The position numbers were made by a program, and so were the translations under genes. DNA of 64,000 nt from assembly GCF_004959775.1 (NCBI RefSeq), contig NZ_SJZG01000001.1, forward strand, positions 1 through 64,000, written 5' to 3'. Positions 32,579 through 40,893 of this stretch are shown here, in pieces. The DNA is from Agromyces sp. H66 (GTDB taxonomy: Bacteria > Actinomycetota > Actinomycetes > Actinomycetales > Microbacteriaceae). Below the pieces are notes generated by a model. The model did no database searches, was not told the DNA's origin, and saw only the letters and a program-made list of their open reading frames with translations. Each line of letters opens with the position of its first letter. Position 1 is the stretch's first letter.

Positions 32579-34477
32579 GTGCAGTTCCACCATCACGGTT
32601 ATGTTTCCGAGGAGCCGCGGCTGAAGCCCGCCGCCGGCGTCGGGCTCGATCGTCCCGACGATCTTCCCGACGAGATCGACGTGCTGATCGTGGGCACGGG
32701 CCCCGCGGGCATGATCGCGGCGGCGCAGCTGTCGCAGTTCCCGAACGTCACGACCCGCATCGTCGAGCGTCGCCCCGGTCGCCTCGTGATCGGCCAGGCC
32801 GACGGCATCCAGGCGCGCAGCGTGGAGACGTTCCAGGCGTTCGGCTTCGCCGAGCGCATCATCGCCGAGGCGTACCGGATCACGGAGATGGCGTTCTGGA
32901 AGCCCGATCCCGCCGACCCGTCGCGCATCGTGCGGGCTGCCGTGACGCAGGACGACCCGACCGGGGTCAGCGAGTTCCCGCACCTGATCGTGAACCAGGC
33001 ACGCGTACTCGACTACTTCGCCGAGGTCATGGCGCTGTCGCCGACGCGGTCGAAGCCCGACTACGGGGTGGAGTTCCTCGGCCTGCAGATCGCCGACGAG
33101 GGCGAGTACCCGGTCACGGTGAACCTGATGCACACCAGCGGCGAGCGTTCGGGCGAGCGACGCACGGTGCGGGCGAAGTACGTGCTCGGCGCCGACGGCG
33201 CGCGCAGCCGGGTGCGCGACGCGATCGGATGCCACATGGCCGGCGACAAGGCCAACCACGCGTGGGGCGTGATGGACGTGCTCGCGGTGACCGACTTCCC
33301 CGACATCCGCACGAAGTGCTCGATCCAGTCGGAGGCGGGCAACATCCTGCTGATCCCGCGCGAGGGCGGGTTCCTGTTCCGCATGTACGTCGACCTCGGG
33401 GTCGTGCCCGAGGACGACAACGGCAGGATCCGGGAGACGCCGATCGAGGAGATCATCCGCCGCGCGAACGCGATCATCCACCCGTACACCCTCGAGGTGC
33501 GCAACGTCGCCTGGCACAGCGTGTACGAGGTGGGGCACCGCCTCACCGACCGGTTCGACGACCTCACCGGCGACCAGATCGGCACCCGCACGCCGCGCGT
33601 CTTCATCGCGGGCGACGCCTGCCACACGCACAGCGCGAAGGCCGGGCAGGGCATGAACGTGTCGATGCAGGACGGCTGGAACCTCGGCTGGAAGCTCGGG
33701 CACGTGCTCGAGGGCCGCAGCCCCGAGAGCCTGCTCGGCACCTACTCGGCCGAGCGGCAGGTCGTCGCGAAGAACCTCATCGACTTCGACCGCGAGTGGT
33801 CGACGATGATGGCGAAGAAGCCCGAGGAGTTCGCGAGCCCGTCGGAGCTCGAGGACTTCTACGTACGCACCGCGGAGTTCCCGGCCGGCTTCATGACCGA
33901 GTACGCACCCTCGATGATCGTGGGCGAGGCGACCCACCAGCGGCTCGCGACCGGGTTCCCCATCGGCAAGCGCTTCAAGTCCGCCCCGGTCGTTCGGGTC
34001 GGCGACGCGAACCCGATCCACCTCGGCCACCACGCCACGGCCGACGGCCGGTGGCGGATCTACGTGTTCGCCGACGGGCCGCGCGCGGGCGAGGCATCCG
34101 CCACCGCCGACCTCGCCGAATGGCTCGCCACCGCACCGGGATCGCCCGTCACGGCCACGCCGGCCGGACTCGACCGCGACGCGTGGTTCGACGTGAAGGT
34201 CGTCTACCAGCAGAACCACTCGAACGTCGACCTCGGCGGCGTTCCCGGCGTGTTCAAGCCCACCGTCGGGCCGTTCCAGCTCATCGACTACGAGAAGGTC
34301 TACGCCGCCGACCCCGCCGCGGACATCTTCGAGCAGCGCGGCATCGACCGCGCCGGCGCCGTGGTCGTGGTGCGTCCCGACGGGTACGTCGCGAACATCC
34401 TCCCGCTCACCGCGACCGAGGAGCTCGCTGCGTTCTTCCGGCCCATCCTGAGCTCGAGCGTGCCCGCCACGGCGTGA
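32579..34477 (+). CDS. FAD-dependent aromatic hydroxylase, phenol 2-monooxygenase/3-hydroxybenzoate 4-monooxygenase type
   Basis: A 632-residue group A flavin monooxygenase. FAD motif VLIVGTGPAGMIAAAQL is at about 36-52, the linking motif VLGADGARSRVRDAIG near 200-215 and the second FAD motif VFIAGDACHTHSAKAGQGMN near 341-360. A C-terminal thioredoxin-like domain (about 440-632) is typical of phenol hydroxylase and MobA. It inserts a hydroxyl group ortho to an existing phenolic OH using NAD(P)H and oxygen. GTG 32579 has GAGGAG five bases upstream. It stands alone between hairpins. The exact substrate is unknown. Confidence 0.9.
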   Translation: MQFHHHGYVSEEPRLKPAAGVGLDRPDDLPDEIDVLIVGTGPAGMIAAAQLSQFPNVTTRIVERRPGRLVIGQADGIQARSVETFQAFGFAERIIAEAYRITEMAFWKPDPADPSRIVRAAVTQDDPTGVSEFPHLIVNQARVLDYFAEVMALSPTRSKPDYGVEFLGLQIADEGEYPVTVNLMHTSGERSGERRTVRAKYVLGADGARSRVRDAIGCHMAGDKANHAWGVMDVLAVTDFPDIRTKCSIQSEAGNILLIPREGGFLFRMYVDLGVVPEDDNGRIRETPIEEIIRRANAIIHPYTLEVRNVAWHSVYEVGHRLTDRFDDLTGDQIGTRTPRVFIAGDACHTHSAKAGQGMNVSMQDGWNLGWKLGHVLEGRSPESLLGTYSAERQVVAKNLIDFDREWSTMMAKKPEEFASPSELEDFYVRTAEFPAGFMTEYAPSMIVGEATHQRLATGFPIGKRFKSAPVVRVGDANPIHLGHHATADGRWRIYVFADGPRAGEASATADLAEWLATAPGSPVTATPAGLDRDAWFDVKVVYQQNHSNVDLGGVPGVFKPTVGPFQLIDYEKVYAADPAADIFEQRGIDRAGAVVVVRPDGYVANILPLTATEELAAFFRPILSSSVPATA

Positions 34478-34480
34478 CGC

Positions 34481-34518
34481 CGACGGTGACGGATGCCGCG
34501 GGGCATCCGTCACCGTCG
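34481..34518. terminator. perfect 17-bp hairpin between convergent genes
   Basis: Arms 34481-34497 and 34502-34518 are exact reverse complements around a GCGG loop, directly after the monooxygenase stop and 30 bases before the convergent gene end. It works equally in both directions and is probably a bidirectional terminator. The inner arms are GGATGCC/GGCATCC, the word that recurs throughout the window. Confidence 0.8.
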
Positions 34519-34547
34519 CACGCGGCGTGATCGGGGTGCGAGCGCGC

Positions 34548-35441
34548 CTACTCGATCGCGTGCACCGGCAGCTCGAGCGGCAGGAACTCCGCCGGCACGT
34601 CGAAGAAGCGCGGGTCGCGCTGGTGGGCGCGGAAGAACGTGAGGATGAAGCCCATGCGGTCGTCGAGGTCCTCCCACGCGAGGGTGTTCGAGGCCGAGAC
34701 ATCCGCCCCGGTCGACTGGCCGAACCGCTCGCACAGCGAGCACAGCTCGGGCTGCGACAGCACCTCGAGCGGGGCCGGGTACATCGCGCCGCCGAGGTAC
34801 GGCGGGGCGACGACGTCGCGGCACACGTCGACCCGGCCGTCGGGCGTGCGGAGGTACACGAAGCGCGTCGTGACGAGGCCGAAGACGCCGCCGAGCGGCA
34901 TCGCCGCGTCGATGAAGCGGTCGACCAGCCCCTGCTCGTGGGCGCCCACGAGGGTGTTGGCGAGCAGCACGAGCTCGGCGGCGGACTTGTCGCCCGCGGC
35001 ATCCGTCACCGGATCGGCGACTGCGGAGAGGTCGCGCGCGGCCTGATAGCAGCGGATCGCCTCGGCGAGCCGGGGCGACGACGCGAACACGGGGTCGGCG
35101 AGTGCCCGTTCGAGCGCGGCCTGGTTCGCGGCGCCCTCGGCCTCGACCTCCCGGAGCCAGCGGATGAACGGGGGTGCGACGTTCTCGATGATCGCGAGAT
35201 TGCCCGCGGCGACGTGCCGTGAGGTGCCGAGGTCGATCGGCAGGCCGTCGCCGCGGATCGCCGCACCCGCCGTGCCGCTCGCCCAGGCGCCGAACGCGAA
35301 CCAGTTGACGTCGCGGCGGCCGATGACGTCGGCGACCCGTTCCGCCAGGTCGCGATAGCAGAGCGTGATGAGCGCGTTGCGATCGACCGGCTCGTCGAGC
35401 TCGAGGATGCGGTCGAGGAGCGCCGCCGTGCGCGCGATCAT
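34548..35441 (-). CDS. hypothetical protein, about 297 residues
   Basis: I do not recognise the family. The protein is soluble-looking, Ala/Leu/Asp-rich and mostly helical, with no signal peptide or membrane segment. Conspicuous segments are LITLCYRDLAERVADVIGRRDVNWFAFGAWAS (several short stretches), IIENVAPPFIRWL and a region with YLRTPDGRVDVCRDVVAPPYLGG. Start ATG 35441 (MIARTAALLD) is chosen over upstream frames of low-complexity sequence. It faces the flavin monooxygenase through a bidirectional hairpin and is divergent from the CoA-disulfide-reductase fusion. Coding is supported by strong third-position GC and length. Confidence 0.7.
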   Translation of the reverse strand: MIARTAALLDRILELDEPVDRNALITLCYRDLAERVADVIGRRDVNWFAFGAWASGTAGAAIRGDGLPIDLGTSRHVAAGNLAIIENVAPPFIRWLREVEAEGAANQAALERALADPVFASSPRLAEAIRCYQAARDLSAVADPVTDAAGDKSAAELVLLANTLVGAHEQGLVDRFIDAAMPLGGVFGLVTTRFVYLRTPDGRVDVCRDVVAPPYLGGAMYPAPLEVLSQPELCSLCERFGQSTGADVSASNTLAWEDLDDRMGFILTFFRAHQRDPRFFDVPAEFLPLELPVHAIE

Positions 35442-35629
35442 GGTGCCGTCCTCCGCGGGGGTGAGGGGAGCGGATGCTCCGACCGTACCCCGCCCGGAGG
35501 TCACGTGTCATCACGACCGTTCGTGGGCCGGACGTCCTGCGGCAGCCGTGGCCGGGCACCTAGGGTGGGGGACAGGCGGCCGCGGCAGGTTCGCCGAGCC
35601 TCATGCCGGCAGTCGAAGGGAAGCACGCC

Positions 35630-38128
35630 ATGAAGATCGTCGTCGTCGGGGGAGTCGCAGGCGGGGCATCCGTCGCCGCACGGGCACGTCGACTCGATGA
35701 GTTCGCCGAGATCATCGTGTTCGAGAAGGGCGACTACGTCTCGTTCGCGAACTGCGGCCTGCCGTACCACATCGGCGAGGTCATCACCGATCGCAGCCGG
35801 CTGCTGCTGCAGACCCCCGAAAGCCTGCGCGAGTCGCTCGACATCGACGTGCGCGTGGGCACCGAGGTGCTCGCGATCGACCGCGAGGCGAAGACGGTCA
35901 CCGTGCGCGAGATCGCGAGCGGCCGCGAGTACGTCGAGTCCTACGACAAGCTCGCGCTCTGCCCGGGCGCCGACCCCCTCCGGCCGCCGCTGCCGGGCGT
36001 CGACCTGCCGGGCGTGCACGTGCTGCGCAACATCCAGGACATGGACGAGATCAAGGCGCACCTCGACGCGGCGCTCGAGGCCGCGGCATCCGCTCGGGGT
36101 CGCACCGTGCACGCCGTGGTCATCGGCGCCGGCTACATCGGCGTCGAGATGGCCGAGAACCTGCGCCACCGCGGCGCGGCCGTGACCATCGTCGAGCTGA
36201 GCGACCAGATCCTGCCGCCGCTCGACAAGGAGGTGTCGATCCCCGTCGAGCAGCACCTGCGCAGTCGCGGCGTCGACCTGAACCTGTCGACGGCCGCCGC
36301 GGCGTTCGCCGAGCGCCCCGGCGGCGGCATCACGGTGGAGCTGCAGAACAACCGGTTCCTCGAGGCCGACCTCGTGATCCTCTCCGCGGGCGTGCGGCCG
36401 GCGGTCGGGCTCGCGCGCGACGCCGGGCTCGAGATCGGGCCGCGTGGCGGCATCGTCGTCGACACGCACATGCGCACCTCCGACCCGAACATCTGGGCGG
36501 CGGGCGACGCCGTCGAGACCGCGCACACCGTGCTGCCGGGGTCGGTGCTCACTCCGCTCGCCAGCCCGGCCAACCGCGAGGCGCGCGTCGCCGCCGAGAA
36601 CATCTGCGGGCGCGACACCGAGTACGTGTCGTCGCAGGGCACCTCGATCGTGAAGGTGTTCGACATGGTCGCGGGCGGCACCGGCGCGACCGAGCGGCAG
36701 CTCGCCGCCGACGGCATCGACTACCGCACGGTGCACATCCACCCGTCGGGGCACGCCGGCTACTACCCGGGCTCGGCGATGATGCACCTGAAGCTGCTGT
36801 TCGCCCCCGGCAGCGGCAAGATCCTCGGCGCGCAGGTCGCCGGGTTCGACGGCGTCGACAAACGGCTCGACGTGCTCGCCACCGTGCTCCGGCTCGGCGG
36901 CACGGTGCACGACCTCGAGCAGCTCGAGCTCGCCTACGCGCCGCCCTTCGGGTCGGCGAAGGACCCGGTGAACATGGCCGGATTCGTCGCGAGCAACGTG
37001 CTGAAGGGCGACCTCACGCTCTGGTACGCCAAGGACTTCCCGGCCGCCACCGAGGGCGCGCGGCTCGTCGACGTGCGCACCCCCGAGGAGTACGGCATCT
37101 GGCACATCCCCGGTGCCGAGAACGTGCCGCTCGCGACTCTGCGCACCGCGAGCGAGGGCTGGGACCGGGAGACGCCGGTGCGGCTGTACTGCGCGGTCGG
37201 CTTCCGCAGCTACCTCGCCCACCGGGCCCTCGTGCAGCGGGGATTCACGGATGTCGCGACGCTCTCGGGCGGCTCGAACACGTTCCGCTACTGGCACGAC
37301 GTGGAGCCCGCGTCGCCCGCGGCACCCGCACCCGAGACCCACTACGCCGAAGCGGTCGATCTCATCGCGGCGATGAAGGGCACCGGCAAGTCGGTCGACC
37401 TCGACTGCACGGGCCTCGCGTGCCCCGGCCCGATCATGCGGCTGTCGAGCACGATGAGCGAGCTCGCGGCGGGCGACGAGGTCGTCGTGCGCGTCTCCGA
37501 TCCGGGCTTCGCGAGCGACGGCCCCGCGTGGGCCGCGAGCCACGGCCACGAGCTGCTGTCGATGCAGCCCGAGGGGCCGGGCTACGTCGCCGCGTTCCGC
37601 AAGGGCGGGGCCGCGGCATCCGCTTCGGGCGCGCCGGGACTCGCGGTCGCGCAGAAGCTGAACCAGACCTCGTTCGTGGTGTTCTCGGGCGATCTCGACA
37701 AGATGCTCGCCGCGTTCATCATCGCGAACGGCGCCCTGGCCATGGGCCAGAAGGTGTCGATGTTCTTCACCTTCTGGGGCCTCAACGCCCTGCGTCGGGA
37801 GGACCCGCCCAAGCGCGACCATTCGGCGCTCGAGCGGATGTTCGGCATGATGATGCCCTCCGGCCCCGACAAGCTGCCCCTGTCGCAATTGAACATGGCC
37901 GGCGCAGGTCCGGCGATGATCAAGCGCGTGATGAAGGAGCACGACGTGCAGTCGGTGCCCGAGCTGATCAGCGCGGCGCACGAGAGCGGCGCGCGCCTCA
38001 TCGCGTGCACGATGACGATGGACCTGCTCGGCATCGCCGAGTCCGACCTCATCGACGGCATCGAGCTCGGCGGCGTCGCGACGTTCCTCGGCGAGGCCGG
38101 GAAGTCGGGCACGACGTTGTTCATCTGA
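35630..38128 (+). CDS. CoA-disulfide reductase-like flavoprotein fused to rhodanese, TusA and DsrE2-like domains
   Basis: An 832-residue multidomain sulfur-handling protein. Residues 1-445 form a pyridine-nucleotide-disulfide oxidoreductase with MKIVVVGGVAGGASVAARAR and redox-active Cys42 in SFANCGLPYHIG, as in CoA-disulfide and polysulfide reductases. A rhodanese domain (about 465-558) has Cys521 in LYCAVGFRS. A TusA/SirA domain (about 585-658) has Cys598 in LACPGP. A DsrE2-like domain (about 675-832) has Cys793 in IACTMT. All expected sulfur-relay cysteines are intact, suggesting reduction and internal transfer of sulfane sulfur. GAAGGG precedes ATG 35630. A MarR regulator gene follows 31 bases downstream. 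Confidence 0.92.
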   Translation: MKIVVVGGVAGGASVAARARRLDEFAEIIVFEKGDYVSFANCGLPYHIGEVITDRSRLLLQTPESLRESLDIDVRVGTEVLAIDREAKTVTVREIASGREYVESYDKLALCPGADPLRPPLPGVDLPGVHVLRNIQDMDEIKAHLDAALEAAASARGRTVHAVVIGAGYIGVEMAENLRHRGAAVTIVELSDQILPPLDKEVSIPVEQHLRSRGVDLNLSTAAAAFAERPGGGITVELQNNRFLEADLVILSAGVRPAVGLARDAGLEIGPRGGIVVDTHMRTSDPNIWAAGDAVETAHTVLPGSVLTPLASPANREARVAAENICGRDTEYVSSQGTSIVKVFDMVAGGTGATERQLAADGIDYRTVHIHPSGHAGYYPGSAMMHLKLLFAPGSGKILGAQVAGFDGVDKRLDVLATVLRLGGTVHDLEQLELAYAPPFGSAKDPVNMAGFVASNVLKGDLTLWYAKDFPAATEGARLVDVRTPEEYGIWHIPGAENVPLATLRTASEGWDRETPVRLYCAVGFRSYLAHRALVQRGFTDVATLSGGSNTFRYWHDVEPASPAAPAPETHYAEAVDLIAAMKGTGKSVDLDCTGLACPGPIMRLSSTMSELAAGDEVVVRVSDPGFASDGPAWAASHGHELLSMQPEGPGYVAAFRKGGAAASASGAPGLAVAQKLNQTSFVVFSGDLDKMLAAFIIANGALAMGQKVSMFFTFWGLNALRREDPPKRDHSALERMFGMMMPSGPDKLPLSQLNMAGAGPAMIKRVMKEHDVQSVPELISAAHESGARLIACTMTMDLLGIAESDLIDGIELGGVATFLGEAGKSGTTLFI

Positions 38129-38159
38129 CCGGGTGCTCGACCCGGGGTACCGTCGACAT

Positions 38160-38666
38160 ATGCCTCCCAACGTGAACGAGCGCGATGACGAGGTCGACCT
38201 GCTCATCGACGCGTGGTCCCGTCGGCTGCCCGACGTCGACCTCACGCCGCTCGACGTGATGTCGCGCCTGCGGCGCGTGTCGAACCGGCTCGGCCGCCTG
38301 CGCGCCGACGCCTTCAGCGGCGCCGGCCTTGCGGCGTGGGAGTTCGACGTGCTGGCGGCCCTCCGACGGGAGGAGGCGCCGCACGAGCTCAGCCCGGCCC
38401 AGCTGATCGAGGCCACCATGATCGGCAGCGGGGCGATGACGAACCGCCTCGACAACCTCACGCGTCGCGGGCTCGTCGAGCGGCGGCCCAACCCGCGCGA
38501 CGGGCGCAGCGTGCTCGTTCGCCTGACCGTCGACGGGGCGACGCGCGTCGATGACGCCATGCGGCGGCTCGCCCACCGCGAGGCCGAGGCGCTGCGCGGC
38601 CTCACCCACGACGAGCAGGCCACGCTCGCCGAGCTCCTGCGCCGCCTCGCGCGGGATTCCGCCTAG
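38160..38666 (+). CDS. MarR-family transcriptional regulator
   Basis: A 168-residue regulator with the MarR winged helix: LAAWEFDVLAALRREEAPHEL, the recognition region AQLIEATMIGSGAMTNRLDNL and the wing VERRPNPRDGRSVLVRLT. Flanking helices give dimerisation. It is 31 bases after the sulfur-relay fusion gene in the same direction and is probably co-transcribed as its sensor or repressor. No cysteine is present in the protein, so a direct thiol switch is unlikely. A long inverted repeat starts within its stop codon. Confidence 0.9.
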   Translation: MPPNVNERDDEVDLLIDAWSRRLPDVDLTPLDVMSRLRRVSNRLGRLRADAFSGAGLAAWEFDVLAALRREEAPHELSPAQLIEATMIGSGAMTNRLDNLTRRGLVERRPNPRDGRSVLVRLTVDGATRVDDAMRRLAHREAEALRGLTHDEQATLAELLRRLARDSA

Positions 38667-39328
38667 GGCGTGTGGATCCAATCCGATGTGATTCAGATCA
38701 GCGATGAGCGGAGCGTTCTCAGTCTCGACGTCAGTGGCGACGCGTAACGTCGGCCCGGTGGCAGTGAACCGGACTCGAGTGTCCCGCGTCGTGATGATGT
38801 GCGGGCCAGGTGGTGCCGGAAAGACCACCTACGCCAAGCGCCTGGAGCGCGAGGGCTGGACGCGTTTGTCGTTCGAGGTGGAGTTCTGGGATCGCGGAAT
38901 CACGACGATGCCCTCCGCCGACGTGGTCGCCGAGGTGGCAGCAGACCTGAAGGCGCGCTTGCTGCGCCACGTCGCGCGCGGAACGATGTCGTGCTCGACT
39001 TCGGATTCTGGTTCCGGCGACAACGCGATGAGTTCCGTGCACTGCTCGCACCGCAGGGCATCGTGCCGGAGACTGTCTACATCGCGACGGACCTCGAGAC
39101 CATCCTGAGCCGCGTCGGTGACCGACACGGCAGGCAGGCGGACGATTGGCCGCTGACCGTGCAGACGGCGACGGAGTACTTCGAGCGGTTCGAGCCGCCC
39201 ACGCCCGAGGAGGGGCCGCTCGAGATCATCCGCTGAGCGTGTGGATCGAGGGATTCGAGCTTATGGCGCCGCGATCACTCTCGCCGCCGCCCTGATCTGG
39301 ATTGAGTCAGACGTGATCCACACGCCCT
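38665..39328. mobile_element. 664-bp segment bounded by imperfect inverted repeats
   Basis: The left end (38665-38678 plus 38695-38701) reads AGGGCGTGTGGATC, 16 bases, AGATCAG. The right end, read on the reverse strand (39328-39315 plus 39298-39292), has the same two words with the same 16-base spacing. The overall 37-bp ends agree at most positions. A third copy of GCGTGTGGATC lies inside at 39237-39247. The only gene within is a frameshifted P-loop protein; no transposase is visible. This looks like a decayed or non-autonomous element, but I see no clear target duplication. Confidence 0.5.
38704..39236 (+). pseudogene. P-loop kinase/AAA-type ATPase gene with a frameshift
   Basis: The first frame encodes VVMMCGPGGAGKTTYAKRLE, a Walker A motif, followed by WTRLSFEVEFWDRGI. 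Near 38988 the coding signal passes to another frame, continuing NDVVLDFGFWFRRQRDEFRALL, VYIATDLETILSRVGDRHGRQ and ending at 39236. One lost base after GCGCGCGG restores a single protein of about 150 residues resembling small zeta-toxin-like or gluconate-kinase-like P-loop proteins. The start is uncertain (GTG codons near 38779 are better placed than 38704). It lies within the inverted-repeat-bounded segment. Confidence 0.65.
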
Positions 39329-39400
39329 GGGCAGGCCGGTGCCGACGAGCGTGCGACATACGATGGCAGTGTCACACCCGATCGTTCGACGGGAGTCGCC

Positions 39401-39898
39401 ATGGTCCAGGTCCGCGTGCTCGGTGTTGCGCTCGATGCGTCGGGGCAGCACATCATCCTGCTGAAGCCGCTCGGCGAGGAGGTGAGCGAGGGGCGCGTGC
39501 TGCCGATCTGGATCGGCTCGCAGGAGGCGACCTCGATCCTCATCGCCATCCAGGGCGAACAGGCGCCGCGGCCGCTGACGCACGACCTCATGAAGACGCT
39601 GCTCGACACGGTCGGTGCTCGAGTCGAGCGCATCGAGGTGACCCGCATCGAGGACGGCACCTTCTACGGGGAGATCACCCTCGACACCCCGGCGGGCCCG
39701 CTCGTGCTCGACGCGCGCCCGTCGGACTCCGTCGGGCTCGCCGTGCGGACCGAGGCGCCGCTGTTCGTCGCCGACGAGGTGCTCGAGGAGGCGGGGATCC
39801 CCGCCGAGATGGTCGAGCCGCACACCGACGAGGAGGAGGCGCTCGACGAGTTCAAGAAGTTCCTCGAGGACGTGGACCCCGAGGACTTCCAGGGCTGA
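39401..39898 (+). CDS. BFN-domain (DUF151) bifunctional nuclease-like protein
   Basis: A 165-residue protein with the DUF151 core: RVLGVALDASGQHIILLKPLGE, LPIWIGSQEATSILIAIQGE, RPLTHDLMKTLLDTVG, ITLDTPAGPLVLDARPSDSVGLAVRTEAPLFV (two adjoining stretches). Plant homologues have nuclease activity; the bacterial role is not settled. The acidic C-terminus (about 135-165) is common in actinobacterial copies. It stands alone after the inverted-repeat element. Confidence 0.92.
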   Translation: MVQVRVLGVALDASGQHIILLKPLGEEVSEGRVLPIWIGSQEATSILIAIQGEQAPRPLTHDLMKTLLDTVGARVERIEVTRIEDGTFYGEITLDTPAGPLVLDARPSDSVGLAVRTEAPLFVADEVLEEAGIPAEMVEPHTDEEEALDEFKKFLEDVDPEDFQG

Positions 39899-39955
39899 GA
39901 TGCGGGTGGGGCATCCGAAGGCAGCCAGGCGACGGCAGGCGACGGGGTCGACGGC

Positions 39956-40861
39956 GTGAGCTGGGTCTGGACGGTCGCCGGTCTCGCCGTCATCGCGTTC
40001 GGGCTCAATGAGGTCTTCCACACGGTGCTGCACCCGACGGGCCGGGGCAGGCTCACGCATCTCGTCGCCGGCACGACGTGGCGGCTCTCGTCTCGGCTCG
40101 GCCGACGCGGACGCACGCTGGCCGGCCCGCTCGCCGCGGTCGCCGTGGTCACGATGTGGGCGGCGCTGCAGATCGCGGGTTGGACCCTCGTCTACCTGCC
40201 GCACGTGCCCGACGGATTCGCCTACAACACGGGGATCCGGCCCGACGTCTATCCCGCCGTGGTCGAGGCGTTCAACTACTCGGCGGTGAGCATGTCGACC
40301 CTCGGGCTCGGCGACGCCTATCCGATCGACCCGTGGTTGCGCGTCTTCGCGCCGTTGCAGGGGCTGATCGGGTTCGCCCTCCTGACCGCGGCGGTGGCGT
40401 GGTTCCTGGAGCTCTACCCGGGACTCGGCCGGCGCCGCGCGCTCGCGCTGCGCATCGCGCTCATCCAGCGCGCCGACACCGCCGGGCACCTGCTCGACAT
40501 GGAGGCCGGCACCTCCAGCAGCCTGCTGGACTCGCTCACCGCCGACCTCGCGCAGGTGCGGGTCGACCTGTGGCAGAACGCCGAGTCGCACTACTTCACC
40601 GAGGAGGTGCCGGAGGCCTCGCTCGCGGCGCAACTGCCGTACGGCATGCACCTGGCGAGGCTCGCGCGGAGCTCGCCCGACCGCACCGTGCGCAACAGCG
40701 GCCAGATGCTCGAGGAGGCGATCGACGACTTCGCCGACGTGCTGCGCCTCCGGTTCATCCCTCGACTCGGCGGCGGCACCGACAAGATCCTGCGGGAGTA
40801 CGCTCGCCAGCACCGGCAGCAACCGATGCCGTCGGGCGACGCGCGCGAGCCCGAGGCCTGA
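39956..40861 (+). CDS. two-TM potassium-channel-like membrane protein with atypical filter
   Basis: A 301-residue membrane protein starting at GTG 39956. It has an N-terminal hydrophobic helix (1-25), a second at about 56-82, a pore-type segment VVEAFNYSAVSMSTLGLGDAYP and a following helix (about 128-152). T115-L-G-L-G-D120 takes the place of the canonical TVGYGD selectivity filter. The cytoplasmic C-terminal half (about 155-301) is helical and lacks a recognisable RCK domain. A K+-selective or non-selective channel is the best reading. It is not obviously part of an operon. Confidence 0.7.
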   Translation: MSWVWTVAGLAVIAFGLNEVFHTVLHPTGRGRLTHLVAGTTWRLSSRLGRRGRTLAGPLAAVAVVTMWAALQIAGWTLVYLPHVPDGFAYNTGIRPDVYPAVVEAFNYSAVSMSTLGLGDAYPIDPWLRVFAPLQGLIGFALLTAAVAWFLELYPGLGRRRALALRIALIQRADTAGHLLDMEAGTSSSLLDSLTADLAQVRVDLWQNAESHYFTEEVPEASLAAQLPYGMHLARLARSSPDRTVRNSGQMLEEAIDDFADVLRLRFIPRLGGGTDKILREYARQHRQQPMPSGDAREPEA

Positions 40862-40893
40862 GCGGGGCCCCGGGCATCGGCCGGTGGGGCAGA

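Noticed and set aside
32522..35002. A reverse-strand frame of over 800 codons
   Set aside because: It covers the flavin monooxygenase on the opposite strand and part of the hypothetical gene in the wrong frame; its sequence is Arg/His/Asp-rich with no motifs.
35501..38623. A very long reverse-strand open frame opposite the sulfur-relay fusion
   Set aside because: It is an antisense shadow caused by GC-rich third positions; its translation is low-complexity Arg/Ala/Val-rich, while the forward strand carries clear domain motifs.
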